Source of the DNA: Symbiodinium natans
Lineage: Eukaryota > Sar > Dinophyceae > Suessiales > Symbiodiniaceae
NCBI GenBank assembly: GCA_905221605.1
Contig: CAJNDS010000202.1
Span: 890,404 to 954,403 of the forward strand
DNA length: 64,000 nt
Direction of reading: 5' to 3'
Shown: positions 22,453 to 35,500 of the stretch, piece after piece
How positions within the stretch are numbered: position 1 is the stretch's first letter
How the letters are laid out: each line of letters opens with the position of its first letter
The notes under the pieces: generated by a model
Databases searched by the model: none
What the model saw: only the letters and a program-made list of their open reading frames with translations
Told to the model about the DNA's origin: nothing
Program-made: the position numbers and the translations under genes

Positions 22453-22800
22453 GTGATTGACTGCAGCACGAACGGCACCTTCCTGAATGGCCTGCGGCTA
22501 CCACCGAAGACCACGGGCAAGGTGCCAGATTGCAGTTTGTTGGAGCGGCAGTGTCCATCAGAACTTTGAAAGTCTGGCAGAAAGTAACAGGGATGGATTG
22601 TTTCGTTCGCTGAGGTCCTGGTTTCGCATGGTGACGAACTCCTGCTGCAAGACCCGGCCAATGACCAGGAGCCAGGGACTAAGCTGGGCCGCTCGGGACT
22701 TCGAACTGCAGCTTCTTGCGGCTTTCCTAAGGTTCGGCTATGTTGTGAACATTCAGGAACTGAACGTGCGAGAGCAGACGAAGTTACAGGCCAACGATGA
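22453..22800 (+). CDS. FHA-domain protein, C-terminal half of the domain
   Basis: Exons 22453-22521, 22615-22682 and 22732 to about 22800 join in phase. The first intron is GT-AG (93 bp) and the second GC-AG (49 bp). The product reads VIDCSTNGTFLNGLRLPPK, then VLVSHGDELLLQDP, then FGYVVNIQELNVREQ. STNGTFLNG is the hallmark FHA turn next to the phosphothreonine site; HGDELLL and FGYVVNI are the following strands. The N-terminal half of the domain (GR and S..H motifs) should lie upstream within 22.0-22.45 kb but I could not fix it. FHA domains read phosphothreonine in signalling. A run of G at about 22834-22848 follows. Confidence -1.
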
Positions 22801-24583
22801 CTGGCAGACGGGGGTGTCAGACCGCTTGCCGGCGGGGGGGGGGGGGGGTTGCTCTGACTTCGTAAAGGCTCCACGGCGCCTCCTTTCGACTGAGGAGTCG
22901 GGGGGCCCAGTTCCAGCGACCTGGCGGCTGGGTTGACCTGCCGGTGGCGTTGCAAAGCAGCGCCTCTGCAGGTCCGCAACCATGGGCCGTGACTTCCAAT
23001 GAGCGTGTCATGTAGCAAGGTTTAAGTTGGCACGGGTCCTTTACATAGGGGTCTGCTGTGAGCCGAACAAAAGTTGGACTAAAAGAAAACTGCCACATCA
23101 AGGCCAAGGTTCCAAGCATCGGCATCACCTAGCCGAGACTATATATGCCAGTCATTCGTGATGAGGTATAAAAGTGCTCTTTTGCTCATCATGTTATTGA
23201 TGCGGTATACCTATGACCTGCATGGTTCGAGCGTTGCAGCTTTTCTTTGGCATGCTGGGCGAAGACGCTGACGCCGCTCTTGGCATGTAGTGTAACTGAG
23301 CATCATGCGCGCACGAATTGCTTTTCCGGAGCGCTTCGGCTCATTCAATTCATTCACGTTCCTCGCACAGAAACTTCCATTGACAATGTGTTCGCATGTC
23401 AAGAAGCAGCAGGAAGTGGAACTGTCGATCCTGGGATATAAGAAGCACCGAAAAGAGGAAGCATTAGGAGCATCAGATATGCGCAGGCTCGAGAATGCCT
23501 GATTTAGTTCCATCCTTTTGGATTTCTACAGCTGGACCCCATAGCCATTGCCATCTATAGTCGCCAGTAAAGTATGTAAGCCATGAATGTGCATGAGAAG
23601 TTCTGAAGTCATCGCCTGCGAGGCCCGTGCTGCAACGGAAAAAGCATGATGCAAGTTTTGTGATATGTTCCATGCTCGGTTTGTGCATGTCAAGACACGA
23701 TGCAAGGCTCTTGTTCTCACTTTGCCGCAAGAGTGTCTGACGTGCCAAATGCTGCGAAGTGGCATTGGGTTTGATGGCATACTTGCGAATTCACGATTGA
23801 CTTGAGCCACGCAGGCCCATGGAAGGAGGTGCAAGGGGAGATGAGGCTCCATCTTGTACTACTGCGAAATAAGAGCAGATTACTGTACTCTTTGACCCTT
23901 GAGGCCGCGGCTTTCGACAGCCTTATGGTTCGAGGCAGCTCCCACGTCTGCTTCCAAGGGTTGCGATGTTTTGTCGCAGTAGCGCTTGGTTGATCTCTTT
24001 GCCAGACCCCTATGAAGAATCCGAGCATGCTGATGAGCATCCTGGCTGCATCCCGTGCTGGATAGTGAGGCTTCTGTCCAACCAAAGTTGTGTCTGCAGG
24101 TAGACTCAAATCGACAGCATGTGACGGCTCACTGGCTGAAGTTACAACTGTGCACTTTTGCTCAGGGCTCGCTCGAGGTGGTGTTGCTTGAGACACAATC
24201 TTCCGGCGGCAGTTTGCTTTGTACTCGTTGGTGCTGTCAAGGCTGGTGGATGTACTTGCATGTTGTGCAAGCACGGCTCCCTGACTAGAAACGAGACATG
24301 CGGTGACAATGCCTGAAGGTGACTTGCAAGAATGCTGGATGCCTGGTTCATGCGAAATCTGGCCGAACGGAGGTTAGTGTAGGGAATTATGCGAACTTGC
24401 TGGCTTCGTGAGGTCGGCAAATGGTGCTGGTGCTTGTTGCGGCGGGCTTTCTCGCCGAGGCTCGATCGTTCGCTCGGGAAGTTCGCGCTTGGAAAGCAAG
24501 CGGTGCTAGGTCGCAGCCTCTTCTAAGCCTGCCAGTGTCCAGCCGAGACCTCGAGAGCTACCCAGGCGCGTCCGAGCCTTGAT
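22801..24583. other. no supported gene
   Basis: Only short frames without motifs. A weak exon-like reading HVKKQQEVELSILGYKKHR occurs at about 23396-23452. Confidence -1.
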
Positions 24584-25714
24584 ATGGAAGCCCTGTCACG
24601 CTGGTACACACAGACGCGCCGAGGCGGAAACTTTGCCAACGCACAAGCAGAGGGCTGGCAAGACAGCCCACCAGCGGTCAGCCGGCCACATGCGACGCTG
24701 GCCAATGAAGCTTCTCCCCTGGAGCTGCCCACCTCTGGAAAAACGCTGGTAGCTGGATTCTATTTGACGCCTGGCCCTCATTCATGCTCACTTGCGATGT
24801 TGGTGCCCAGGGCCGACGAAGTCCTCAAGAATGTCCCGGGATTCAGAACCTATTCCTGATTCAAAAAATCAAGCCACTCAGATAGCTCCCGAAAAGTGGT
24901 GAATCGTAAGCTTGCAGCTGTTATGCGATAGCTTCTTGTCTCCCAGACCTCAAGCCCAATCCTTCATGCAGAATTCAGGAGTGACTGGCAACTTCCTCCG
25001 GGTCTTGGCAATAGGAACTTGGACGACCTTGTTTCCGAGGTCGAGCAGTCCTGTGCCAGAGTTGGGCCAATAACTAGACAGCAAGCTCTGCGATTAGTCA
25101 TTGGCATGGGCTACAACCCAGAAGCTGCCATAGCCAAATGGCAAGAGGTGGTATCCTGGAGGAGACAGCATCACATGGATGCCGTTCGCGCACGCCTCAA
25201 TGGCGAAATGTGCAGCCAAGAGCCTGTGCGCTTTTCACACGAAGCAGACGTGTACAGCAGGCTGTTTCGTGGTTGCCCATGTGCCTTGTTGACTGCAGAT
25301 GGCCGCCCTGTATCGGTGTGGCACGCGGGTGCCGCAGACATGGGGAATGTGGGTGCATTACTGCCGGAGCAATGTCGGACATGGAGCCAGGAAGTCTTTG
25401 AGTACGCAGATTTGTGGATAGCTCGAGAGACCGAAAGGACGAAATGCCTCACTGGCTACATTCAGATCTACAACATGCAGGGCTTGAGCCTTCGACAGGT
25501 AACCTCAGCAGAGGTCAAGGATCGGCTAAAGGCGGCTCTGTCTGCTGGTGGCTTCTATGTTGAGGCAGTGGCGCATATTTATGTGGTGAACGCTTCGCGC
25601 TTGTTTTCCATGGCTTGGAAGCTAGTTCGAGGATTCCTATCCCCCTGGACAGCATCGAAGATCACCGTCTCAAGTTCGGTCCCAGAAGAGCTAATCGCAG
25701 CATGGTGGCTTTAG
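24584..25714 (+). CDS. CRAL-TRIO (Sec14-like) lipid-binding protein, copy 1
   Basis: Exons 24584-24768 and 24979-25714 join across a 210-bp GC-AG intron, giving 306 residues from ATG 24584. The domain runs from LDDLVSEVEQSC through QALRLVIGMGYNPEAAIAKW (helical N-lobe), FEYADLWIARE, LTGYIQIYNMQGLSLRQV (the strand typical of CRAL-TRIO), AHIYVVNASRLFSMAWKLVR and FLSPWTASKITVSSSVPEEL. The last segment matches the Sec14 end (NAP..F...W....FL...T..KI). Such domains bind or exchange hydrophobic ligands such as phosphoinositides. It is the first of three head-to-tail copies. Unlike the other two, it has no intron after SMAWK. It stops at TAG 25712-25714, only 71 bp before the ATG of copy 2. Confidence -1.
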
Positions 25715-25785
25715 GACATGTTGCTTTGCTTTGTTGGGCTTATGATCGTAGCTGCACTTGTGTTTCGAGTGACTTTAAAGAAGAA

Positions 25786-28535
25786 ATGGCCGAGGCAGAA
25801 TTAGGAGGCCCCACCTCGCAGTCCACGGACGATCTGCACAGACTCCTTGCGACCGCAGCTGATGCGACATCTTCTGGACCCTGCTTAGCAGCGGTGCGAA
25901 GGCCACAGATCGTTGTGCAGGCGTCCCCCAGGAGGGTATCTGAGGAAAGTGTCAGTGCAGCATCCAACTCCTTGACAAGCACAAGATGCTCTTTCGAACC
26001 AACGGCAGAAATGGCAGAAGCCGTTCTTCACTCAAGTGAGGAGGCCCTGGAGCCGATCCCAGACATTCCGGGAGCCTTGCATGTCGCAGGGTTCTTCTTG
26101 CGGCCTGACCAGCTACCGCCTGGCTTGGAAGACAGAGACTTAGATGCCCTCGTTGAAGATGTGCACAAGTCGTGCTCACAGGTGGCTGCGCTCTCGAAGC
26201 AGCAAGCTTTGAGGTTAACCCTCGGAATGGGCTATAATACCCACGCCGCGATTGCAAAGTGGCAGGAGGTGGTGCAGTGGCGGAAAGCCAACAGCATGGA
26301 TTCTGTCCGGCAGGAGCAGGCAGACAAGATGCGCGACACAAGGCCTGTAACCTTTCCCTATCAGAATGAGGTCTTTGCCAAGCTTGTTTGCATTAGCCCG
26401 TGCGCTCTGCTGGCAGCGAATGGCACGCCCGTGTCAATCTGGCATGCTGGGACCCTTAATGCAAGCGAAGCCGCTTCACTGCCATCGGAGCATGCCACTT
26501 AGCTGGCTCAGCTGTGCTGTCACTGTTTCTGTGTGTGTGTGTGTGTGTGTGCGTGTTCGCGTGTGCGCCTCTCTCTGCGTCTTGTAAAGAAAGATCCTAT
26601 CAGTTTCTGGCGCTCACACACGTGGCCGGCGGATCACAGAAAATCTAGTAGAAGCCCAGCGTGGCTTCCAGCACTGGAAGGCACAAGCCCTCAACATGAC
26701 AAGGTCTTTATCAGCCCAAAAGGAAGAAAACAAGCCTCGGACCTGTGAAGCCCTGTTTGCCTTAATTAGCTTAAAGTCTTGCAGTGTCAGCAGGCAGTAC
26801 ATGCCTTCGGGCGCACTTGGTTGTCTGTGCTCGTGAGGGGAGATGCCAAGAAGTCGAAGGAAGGGAGCAAAGAGAGGATTGTCAGGTTCTGCACCCTGCC
26901 AACAGAGGATGCCGTGAATGTCGCAGGGGGGTCCCAGAGAGGTTCCGGGGAGGTCCCCAGAAAGTACTTATAAGTACTTAGTGCAGCGCTTTTGTGTGCT
27001 GTTCGGCAGGGAGTTCCTCTCTCAGGTCTCTGCTAGGTTTCGAATGCTCAGTGCTGCGACTCCAAGGTGGCGCAGTGGAGCCGAGCAGTCTTTGAATACA
27101 AAGACTTGTGGATCAGCATGCGTAGCGAAAGCCAGAAGAGACTTTTGGGCTATGTTCAGGTGTACGACATGCAAGGATTGAGTTGGCGACACTACTCTTC
27201 CAGAGAGATTGCGGACAAGTTGAAAACTGCATTGCAGTCTGGGAGCTTCTATGTGGAAGCAGTGAGCCACATGTATGTCATCAACGCGTCCCGGCTTTTT
27301 TCTGTGGTATGGAAGGCAGGGCGTGGTCCTTTCCCCCAGCTGACTTGCTTTTGCGTGTTCATGGTCACAATGCATGAACCGAATCAAATAGCAAAAGGCG
27401 GGGACGCACTTGATTATTGTTTTCCCAAGCAATGCTATGGTGGTTGAACCTCTAGAGTAAACGGCTTCAGCGTTTTGGGTTGGGATGGGTTCGCTTCGAG
27501 TCTCTGGGGATTTGCGCTCGCACATTTTTCGGGGTGAAACTAAATCGCTGTTTGGGGTCTACGCTGGCACAATGAGCTTTTTGACAGTCGGAATTTCTGC
27601 AGTTTTCTGCGACTTCGTGAGCACAATACAGCCCCTGTCACTGCCCCAAAAACTTCACAGGTAGTTCGAACAAGGCGAATGTTTCTGTGTTTTTGTTTCA
27701 GTAGGGACATGCCTGTATGAAGACTGTGACGCGGCCGGTCATATAACTGTATTGCGCTTACCGAGTTCCAGCAACCGCTCATGTGTCATGCGTCATTCTC
27801 TGACTTTCTTGTTTCTCATCATGCTTCTCCTCACAATGAAATATTGCTTTCTAAGCGTAGCATAAAGGGATTTCTGAAAGCGACAGGGCCCTCTGCTGGT
27901 GCTTTCATGCATTTCTTGTATCGGTTTTCGCGTGCCGCTTGCCTGCGCTCCAACCGTAAATCGTCAATCCACGGCTTCTTGCGCTCGGAATAGAGTTTCG
28001 TGCGGCGCCGTAGCACCACTTTTGGCTGTCTCAGAAGGCACCTCCTCATCGTCCTCCTGCGTCTTGTCGTAGTCGTAGGAAGCTCGAGACCGTCAGCTTC
28101 CCTGTCCTAGAGCCTGGCAGAGAGCTGTCAGGGGCAAAGCAGTGGTCCAAGCGTGTAGCGTAACATGGAAGTAAGCATAGAGAGTAGAGGAATGGGAAGG
28201 TGCGAATCAAGAATGCAGGTCCAAGCGTCAGAAGCGACTCTGCCATGTTGCCTGGCTAGGTGGTTCGCAACCTGATTTCCCCGTGGACTGCTTCAAAGAT
28301 CTCGGTCTCCAGCGGAGTTCCGGATGACCTCATTCACAGCTTAGGCTTGCGCTTTGTGACGAAAATCAGGTTGAAGAATTGCAAGCCGAGGAACATCAAG
28401 GAAAATCCCCCATGTCGTATCTGCTCAGGTGGGCCTACGTCTTCTGCGGCACGCCAGTTCCAGAAGCTCATCGCCAGGCAGGGCTGCCAGTGCTCTCCCT
28501 ACTCAACACTCTATACCGGGGTTTTTCCCTCCTGA
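25786..28535 (+). CDS. CRAL-TRIO (Sec14-like) lipid-binding protein, copy 2
   Basis: Exons 25786-26487, 27067-27315 and 28260-28535, about 408 residues. Compared with its neighbours it has about 100 extra Ser-rich residues before the domain (QSTDDLHRLLATAADATSSG). Core motifs are HVAGFFLRPDQLPPGLEDRD, QALRLTLGMGYNTHAAIAKW, FEYKDLWISM, LLGYVQVYDMQGLSWRHY, SHMYVINASRLFSVVWK and, after the second intron, VVRNLISPWTASKISVSSG. Intron 26488-27066 appears to be GA-AG and holds a GT microsatellite at 26531-26550. Intron 27316-28259 is GC-AG and sits at the same codon as the intron of copy 3. The reading after VPDDLIHSLG may be intron rather than protein, so the true end is uncertain. Confidence -1.
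26531..26552. repeat. GT microsatellite in an intron
   Basis: A run of GT inside the intron between the first two exons of CRAL-TRIO copy 2. Confidence -1.
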
Positions 28536-28851
28536 ATCGGTTTTGGCTCAGGAGCCCGGAAGAGGCAGCGAGCCTAACAGCTGTACTGCGACCCCCGGGA
28601 CAGGTGCCACACCCAGAGTTCTGCGGGAACATGCGAAAAACGAGACTCGTAGTGGGTCCCTTTTTGAGCGTCGCTTTTTTTTCAGGTGCCAGAGCCGACC
28701 TCTCCCACCTCGGCGATGGCCAACTGCTCGGTGGTCACGGAAGTTGGCTCCCAGTCGGGGCGGCTTGGAGACCAGTGAGCGCAAGCACCTGTAAGCACCT
28801 GCAAGTCACTTCAAGTCGTTGAGGCAGCAATTGCGTGCCAAGTTTCCTATC

Positions 28852-29761
28852 ATGCAGCTCAGGTGTACGGGTGAGAAGCCAGTGAATGACATTGAGACGG
28901 ACATGAGCTCCGTAAACTTAGAAGTGGAGGTTGAACCGGTATCTCCAGGCACACGTTGTGTCGGCGGCTACTTCTTGGAACGAAGCCAGCTTCCGCCTGG
29001 CTGGGAGGGCCACGACTTGGATGCATTGTTGGCCGAAATCCACGGCACATGCTCTCACATATCGCCGCTAACAAAACAGCAGGCACTCCGGCTGATGCTC
29101 GGCATGGGCTATGACCGAGTAGCGGCAGTCTCCAAATGGCGAGAGGTTTCTGCGTGGCGTGAGGCCAACAGCCTGCAGACGGTCAGAAAACAGCAGCTTG
29201 CGATGATGGGCGGCGTGGGGCCTGTCTCCTTTCCGCACGAGGAGGAGATTTACACGAAGCTGCTAAAGGTTTGCCCTTGCGCGTTGTTGGCTTCCAATGG
29301 TGCCCCGGTGTCGGTGTGGCATGCAAAAACTCTGAACTCCAGAGCAGCTGAGCTTTCCACGGATGAAATACGTTCGTGGAGCCACGCGGTCTTCGAGTAC
29401 AAAGACTTGTGGATTACGCGTGAGAGCGATGAAAGAAGCCGGCTCATCGGATACATACAAGTCTATGACATGCAGGGTGTTGGCCTGAGGCATTTGACGT
29501 CCAGAGACATCGGCGAGAAGTTCAAAAGTTGCTTGCAGCCGGGTGCTTTCTACATGGAGGCCGTTTCACACATGTACGTTGTGAACGCTTCTGCCTTATT
29601 CTCAATGGCCTGGAAGGCTGGGCAATAAAGTCGGTTTTGTGGCTAGTTTGATGTTAGTTCCTTCGCGGTGGCACTATTTGGTTGAGGTGATCCGAAATCT
29701 GATCTCGCCGTGGACGGCCTCCAAGATCACAGTCTCCAACTCCATCCCAGATGCCACTTGA
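28852..29761 (+). CDS. CRAL-TRIO (Sec14-like) lipid-binding protein, copy 3
   Basis: Exons 28852-29616 and 29687-29761 join across a 70-bp GC-AG intron placed exactly as in copy 2, giving 279 residues from ATG 28852 (28903 is an alternative). Motifs: CVGGYFLERSQLPPGWEGHD, QALRLMLGMGYDRVAAVSKW, FEYKDLWITRE, LIGYIQVYDMQGVGLRHL, SHMYVVNASALFSMAWK and VIRNLISPWTASKITVSN. It ends SIPDAT with TGA at 29759-29761, slightly shorter than the other copies. GCC at the last Ala could also be a GC donor, in which case the protein continues. Confidence -1.
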
Positions 29762-32557
29762 GTGCGAAGTGTATGAAGTGCGATTTAGGCCCAAGGATGC
29801 ACAAGACATTGCTTCACCAAGTTTCTACCTCTTACGATGATGTATGGTGATGGTGTGTTGTCTACCATGAGATGCAATGGAACCAAGGAGTTGATACGTG
29901 ATCTGGGCGGGCCTGAGTCGACTGCATTCCAAAAGTTGAAAGAGATCCTGGGCACCGAGAAAGCCGACCTTGGCCCCTCAGACAGACTTCACGACATTTC
30001 ACGGCGCTTTCACCCACTTCACACGACTGCGTTAGTATGTGATGTATGTGTTGCTGCGCGTTTTGTGCTCTGAGGCAAGATCCCCGTGATGCGCCCGAGC
30101 GCTGCCTTGTGATTGTCTGGGCCCGAGACGTTACGTCGTGCAACAGCCGGCTTTCTGCATCTTTGACATGTTTTTGCATCCGTTGTTACATGAAGGGAGA
30201 AGGCTTCTGTGACGATGGATTCTCCCTTTGCTGATTTGCTACAGTGGCTCCTGCACTTCTCCCTCAGACACCGTACTGCTCTGCCGCCCACGTATCTTCT
30301 GTAGCGGCCTTTCTGGAAGCAAGGGCCAGCAAGGGAAGAATGTGCCAGTGCAAGACGGCGGTTGGGAGCCCGGATGCTGCGTCTCTTCTCTTCTCTGCCC
30401 AACCGTTCCTCGCGGTTCTGATCTCCGGGCTGGTTTGTGCAGCGCGCAAAACCCATGGGCATGACGGCATCGCTGCTGTCACTGGACTCACTCCTACATA
30501 ACTCGCAGTCGCAGATATTGGGTGCCGGATGGTGCTCTACTTATGACCTCAGTTCCGATTTACCATGACTGCACGGCAAGTAATCAAGCTGCCATTTGTT
30601 CTAGAGGCGACTTGCCTGTCTGGGCGATAAGCTCAAAAAGAATGACGTACGTTGAAGAAGTTTCACTTCGAACCATCCCCTGCTGGCCTTGTGGTGCACT
30701 GCTGTCGGTGAGTGTGGACGAGTCTTGTGTGCTCGGCATCCGGTATCTGCATTTGCAGCAAGGCTGTAGCACGGCATGGTGCTGTCTGTGGGGCAGAGAA
30801 TAGCGGGACTGTGAAACTTGGTGTTGGTTCTGTCCACCTGCAACATCGTGCGACTAAGGGGCAGATGTGGCGTGATGTTGCGGCGGCTAGCCGTCCTTCG
30901 ATTCGCTGTGAAGCGCCATATTGACTTTGCATATACATATTGAGTGGATTTTCGTGCGCGTTGTTTGAGACATTTGAAGAGTTTGTGTGAGGCAGGGTGG
31001 GGCAAGATCTTTTCAGAAAGTCCGCAGCTAAAGTTGCGAGACTTGATTTGCCACATGTGACAGCGTAGCATGCTCTTGCGATTGCTTTCGTCGTGCGTTG
31101 CTGCAGCCAGAGCACATTGCGTTGATGCTTTCTGGTGCGGCTGTGATGCGCCCGTCGTGCGACATATTTTTTACGGTTCACTGCTGCGCAGCTGGAGCTG
31201 AGCACAAAGGCAAAAGTCCTGCCGTAATTCGTCCTGCAGTCGCTGCACAAGTGGCGCCCAGAGCCTTTTGGCACACCGGCACACCTGCTTTGGGTGTATG
31301 ATTTGTGTTTTCTTCTTGGCCTGTCGGGTGTGGCGTGACCGGTTTCTGTAGTTAGTTCGTTTCTTGCTTGACTCCGCGTGGGTCTATATTTTGCTTCGGG
31401 CATGGCCTGAAATACCTAGCCTTAGACTCCAGGTTATTGGGCTCGAGGCAGCAGCCCCTTTAGGGCTTGTGCTGCCTATTCTGCGGTCATGTCAACTTGT
31501 CAACCTGACATACGGTATCTTCCTCTCCACACCACTATATATCTTCACATATCTTCAGAGTATGGCCGCCGTCTGCCCCATCCCTGCAGCATAGATTTCT
31601 TCTAACGTGGGGACGCCAGACTGCCTGATGTCAGCTGAGCACAGACTTCTCGTAGCAAGCAGGAAGCATGGGAGAAAGAGATTCGTTCTGGCAGGACAAG
31701 GGACACATATTCTCATGAGCTTGGCACATGGCAAAGGACATAGCTGATCGTTCCACGTCAGCGTTTGTCACATATGCGGAAAGACAGTTTTCACGAGATG
31801 GTAAATCCAGAAATGGTGACTCCTGCAGTGCGCATGGCAAGCAGTTGGAAAGTTGCCCGAGCAGCAGCGACACTGTAGCCAACTCCAAACAGAGAGACCA
31901 TTGCGCGATGTTTGTGAACTTGCTGCAGATGCAGTCATGAGCCCCAGCAAGTTGGCTTCTGCGCTGTCTGCACTCCTTCTCGTTGCTGCAGAGGCGTGGC
32001 GCCTGCAGGAGTTAGGCGCTCATTGATTTTGCAGCAGAACTCATGCGTGTGATCAGGTCGGACACGCACTCCTGAACCATTGCGATGCGACGCAACGCTG
32101 CAGATTTGCAAATTGGAGCAGTCTTGCATAGCCTGCAAGATTCGGTGCTGGGTGCCCGCTAGAAATTGAGTTCGGGGGAGTGGAAGGAAAAGCTAGTGGC
32201 TTAAGATCGGGTTCAACCGCAAGGTCTACTCACAAGGCTTGCTGAAACCGACAGCTTGAAATCTATTTCAACCGCAGGCTGCTGCTTACATAGGTCGCAA
32301 AAAGCTCTAAGTAGACACATGCCTGTGTTGATTGTGGGGTTGAAATCGACTTGATAACGTCAATTCTTGTAGCAGTGTCCGAACAAGTTTCAAACTGATC
32401 TGAAACCTGGCCAGAGATAGACAGGGACAAGCAAGAGCAGGTAGCCCCGTTTCCAAGCCGAAGTCAGGAAATCAACACCGGATGCCTAGCAGCTCTCAGG
32501 CTGACAGAAACATACCATTAGTGCACAAGCCCAGATGGCAAAAAGCAAGGCTATGGC
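29762..32557. other. no supported gene; should hold the 5' end of the SID-1-like gene
   Basis: Only short unconvincing frames. A hydrophobic reading at 31364-31594 (LEAAAPLGLVLPIL) could hide the signal peptide of the next gene but cannot be tied to it. Confidence -1.
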
Positions 32558-35500
32558 GTGGAGGCCTTCAACTGCACGGGCCACGTGACAGATGAAGAAA
32601 ACGCCAAGTTCAGGATGAGCTTCTCAAACACGAGTTACTGGGTCCAACATTTCCAACTGTACACGACTCTGGCTGCAAAGGTGCAGCATCCTCCCGGGTG
32701 GAACACCAGCACCTGCCTGGCTGACGTCGCTGTAGAATCAGCCATACAATACATGACGGACCTTGTCCAGCTCGACCATGACAGCTTCACATCAGGCGCT
32801 CACATCAACTGCTCGTCAATTTTTATGGCCACGAGGCTCTTTTGCATCAGGGGCGAAGGTCCGGTGAGCACGCGCCTTTCCATGGCAGTGCAGGCCAACG
32901 CGGACGCAGAGTTGTCGATCGGAGTTGGAGCAAAGGAGGGTGCCGATGAGCACTCCCGGAACCTTTCAATGACTGTGGGTGGAATTGGTGGCCGCAGCGC
33001 CTTTCACTTGTTTACGGTCCCAGAAGATGATAACCTTGATGTGTGGCGTGTGAGTTTCAATGTGCCTGAGGAGTTCCGCAACAACAACATATATCATGCC
33101 TATATCATGCATGAGTCCTCCCCGTGCATTTCCGAAGTGCTTCGGAATGGTGGCTGTTTCAACGCGCAGAGAGTCTGGTCTTGCACTCGATCGGTTCCCG
33201 TGTCGTTCAGGCGACCAACCGCTTTTGGTAATTTGAAGATTGCTATGAGCCTGAGCTTCTCCCAGTCCGCAAGGATGACGATCAGCCGAGGCGGGAGTGT
33301 TTTTTTGGTTAAGGGTCCGCCTCCGGTGGCAGACTGGATTCCTGTCTTGGGTGCAAGGGTTCAGGACTGACTTAACAACAAAGGGTTCAAAAGCACAAGA
33401 TACGCATGACAGTGGCTTGATGCTCTCGTGTTTCGGGATGGCGAAGGCTCCTTTCCATCACTTCGATCCGGCCAGTGGGTCCTCTTCGTGCTCTGCAACC
33501 TGAAAAAGCCGCATGAAATTTGCCCGGAGGGTCGGATTGACGTGAAGCTTTCTCCAGGATACAATCAACGTGCCAAACTCTGGGTAGGTGCAGCCATCAT
33601 GGTTTTTGGGCCAGCCTTGGTCTTATTCGCAGTCAATGCGATGTACTTTCTGGCATACAAGCTTTTGTACACAATCTTCACTGAAAACGGTCAGACTCAA
33701 CGTCGGCTGTGGCCAATCTTCATGTCGCTACCTGGCCGCAAGCACGTGGCGATGCTCCGTGAGAAGGTGAACCTGATATTTCGGCCGATACCCTTTTTTC
33801 CGGGACTCTTAGCGCTAATGATTGGGGTGTTCTTGGCGACCGCTGCCCAGTTTGTCATAACGCATTATGGCTTGATGGTGCGGACTGGTAGTCGAGACAT
33901 TTGCTTCTACAATGAGAAGTGCTTCTCTCCGGGTGTTGTGTGGGATCTCCCATGGAACAACTTCTTGTCCAACCTTGCCTATTTCGTGGCTGGGGCTCAT
34001 ACTGCGATGCAGACCTTCTGGGCGGAGGTCCGCTGTCGCAACTTCTTGCGCCGGACCATGTCAGAGATGTTCAAGCACGTGAATCCTAACCCTGAGGGGG
34101 GCTTGACCAAGCAGCAATGGATAGCGGCCTTCGATCACGTCGATCTGAATGGAAGCGGAACCGTCTCGAGACAGGAGTGGTACACGCGCCACAATCATGC
34201 CCTAGCTTTTGATTTCATCGACACAGACCAGGATGGCCGGCTCTCTCGCGAGGAATGGTCCGATGCTTTTGACCGGATGGATACCGATCGATCGGGCATC
34301 TTGACCGAGGCCGATTTTCAAAAAGCATCCTGCGGGATTGACCTTCGTGCCTTCTATGCAGTGGCCATTACTTTCATTGCCGAGGGAATTGGGAGCATGT
34401 GCTACCATCTCTGCCCGTCTGTTGAAACCTTTCAGTTCGACACATGCTTCATGATCCCGATCGCAAACCTTCTGACGATTGCACTGGCTGATTGGAGCGG
34501 GACAGATTTCCTTGACACGATCTCCGCCTTGAGGTACTTTGTCTACATCCTGATGCTCGACTGCACAGTTGAGCTGAGAGCCACAAGTCATCCATTGTTT
34601 GGTCGGGGACTTCCAAACTGTAGCATATTGTAGCTAGGAGGTTGCTGAGCTCGTTGGAGATGCATTTCCATAAGGACACCTGTTTGGATCATCAACTTTG
34701 TTGGCACTTGGTACGACATAGATGTCTTTGATTGCGAGTGGCTCTACTGGGTATACACGATTCTGGTGGTGGCAACGTGGCTTCAAGGATGTCCAGTCAG
34801 ATGGTACTGGAGAGCATGTTGTTGTTCGGTTTTTGTTTTTCCCCAACCTCGGTGTGGGTTTGTTAGATTTTGAGTCAACCACGCTCCTCCCTTCCTCGCC
34901 TCCTCGCCTCCTCGCCTCCTCGCCTCCTCGCCTCCTCGCCTCCTCGCCTCCTCGCCTCCTCGCCTCCTCGCCTCCTCGCCTCCTCGCCTCCTCGCCTCCT
35001 CGCCAAGTGTGTTGCAAGCTTGGTAAAACCCATCATTCCAGCATCGTGTTGCAAATGAGGGGGGGGAGGGTGGCGCTCCCCCAACCCCTCGCTTTTGTCG
35101 AAGCGGTGAAAGCTTGCTTCAAAGCATTTCATGCCATCAGTACACATTCCCTGAAACCATAGGAATCCTCACCGAGCCATTCAAACCAAGAAAACCTAGC
35201 TCCTGTTCTTCAGTGGTGCAAGGTTGCTTCGAAGTATTTCGCGCCATCAGTAGGCGTTCCCTGAAGACCTGAAGCGAACCCAAACCCATCATGTGAGCAG
35301 TCTGTAAACGGGGGCAGACGGGAGTGGAAGAGTCCCAATTAGTGGAGAGCTTGAGGCACTAGAGATTGAAGATAGTGGCCTAGAAAGACTGCTGGAATTG
35401 ATCCAACACAGTGAGACAGAGCAAGAGTTGAGGTTATCGGAACCACTGTTGTGAAGGAAGTAGAGGTTTTCCTACTCAGATATTGAGAAATTCCAGGTCC

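Noticed and set aside
23221-23240. GGTTCGA words resembling a tRNA B box (also near 23931 and 62783)
   Set aside because: No matching A box or acceptor stem at the right distance.
25615-25785. Upstream extension of CRAL-TRIO copy 2 into copy 1
   Set aside because: This part overlaps the conserved C-terminus of copy 1 in another frame; the real copy 2 most likely starts at ATG 25786 or at a splice acceptor just before it.
34634-35162. Arg-Gly-Glu or Ser-Pro-Arg-Leu repeat proteins
   Set aside because: They are translation of the 8-bp ctcctcgc array inside an intron.
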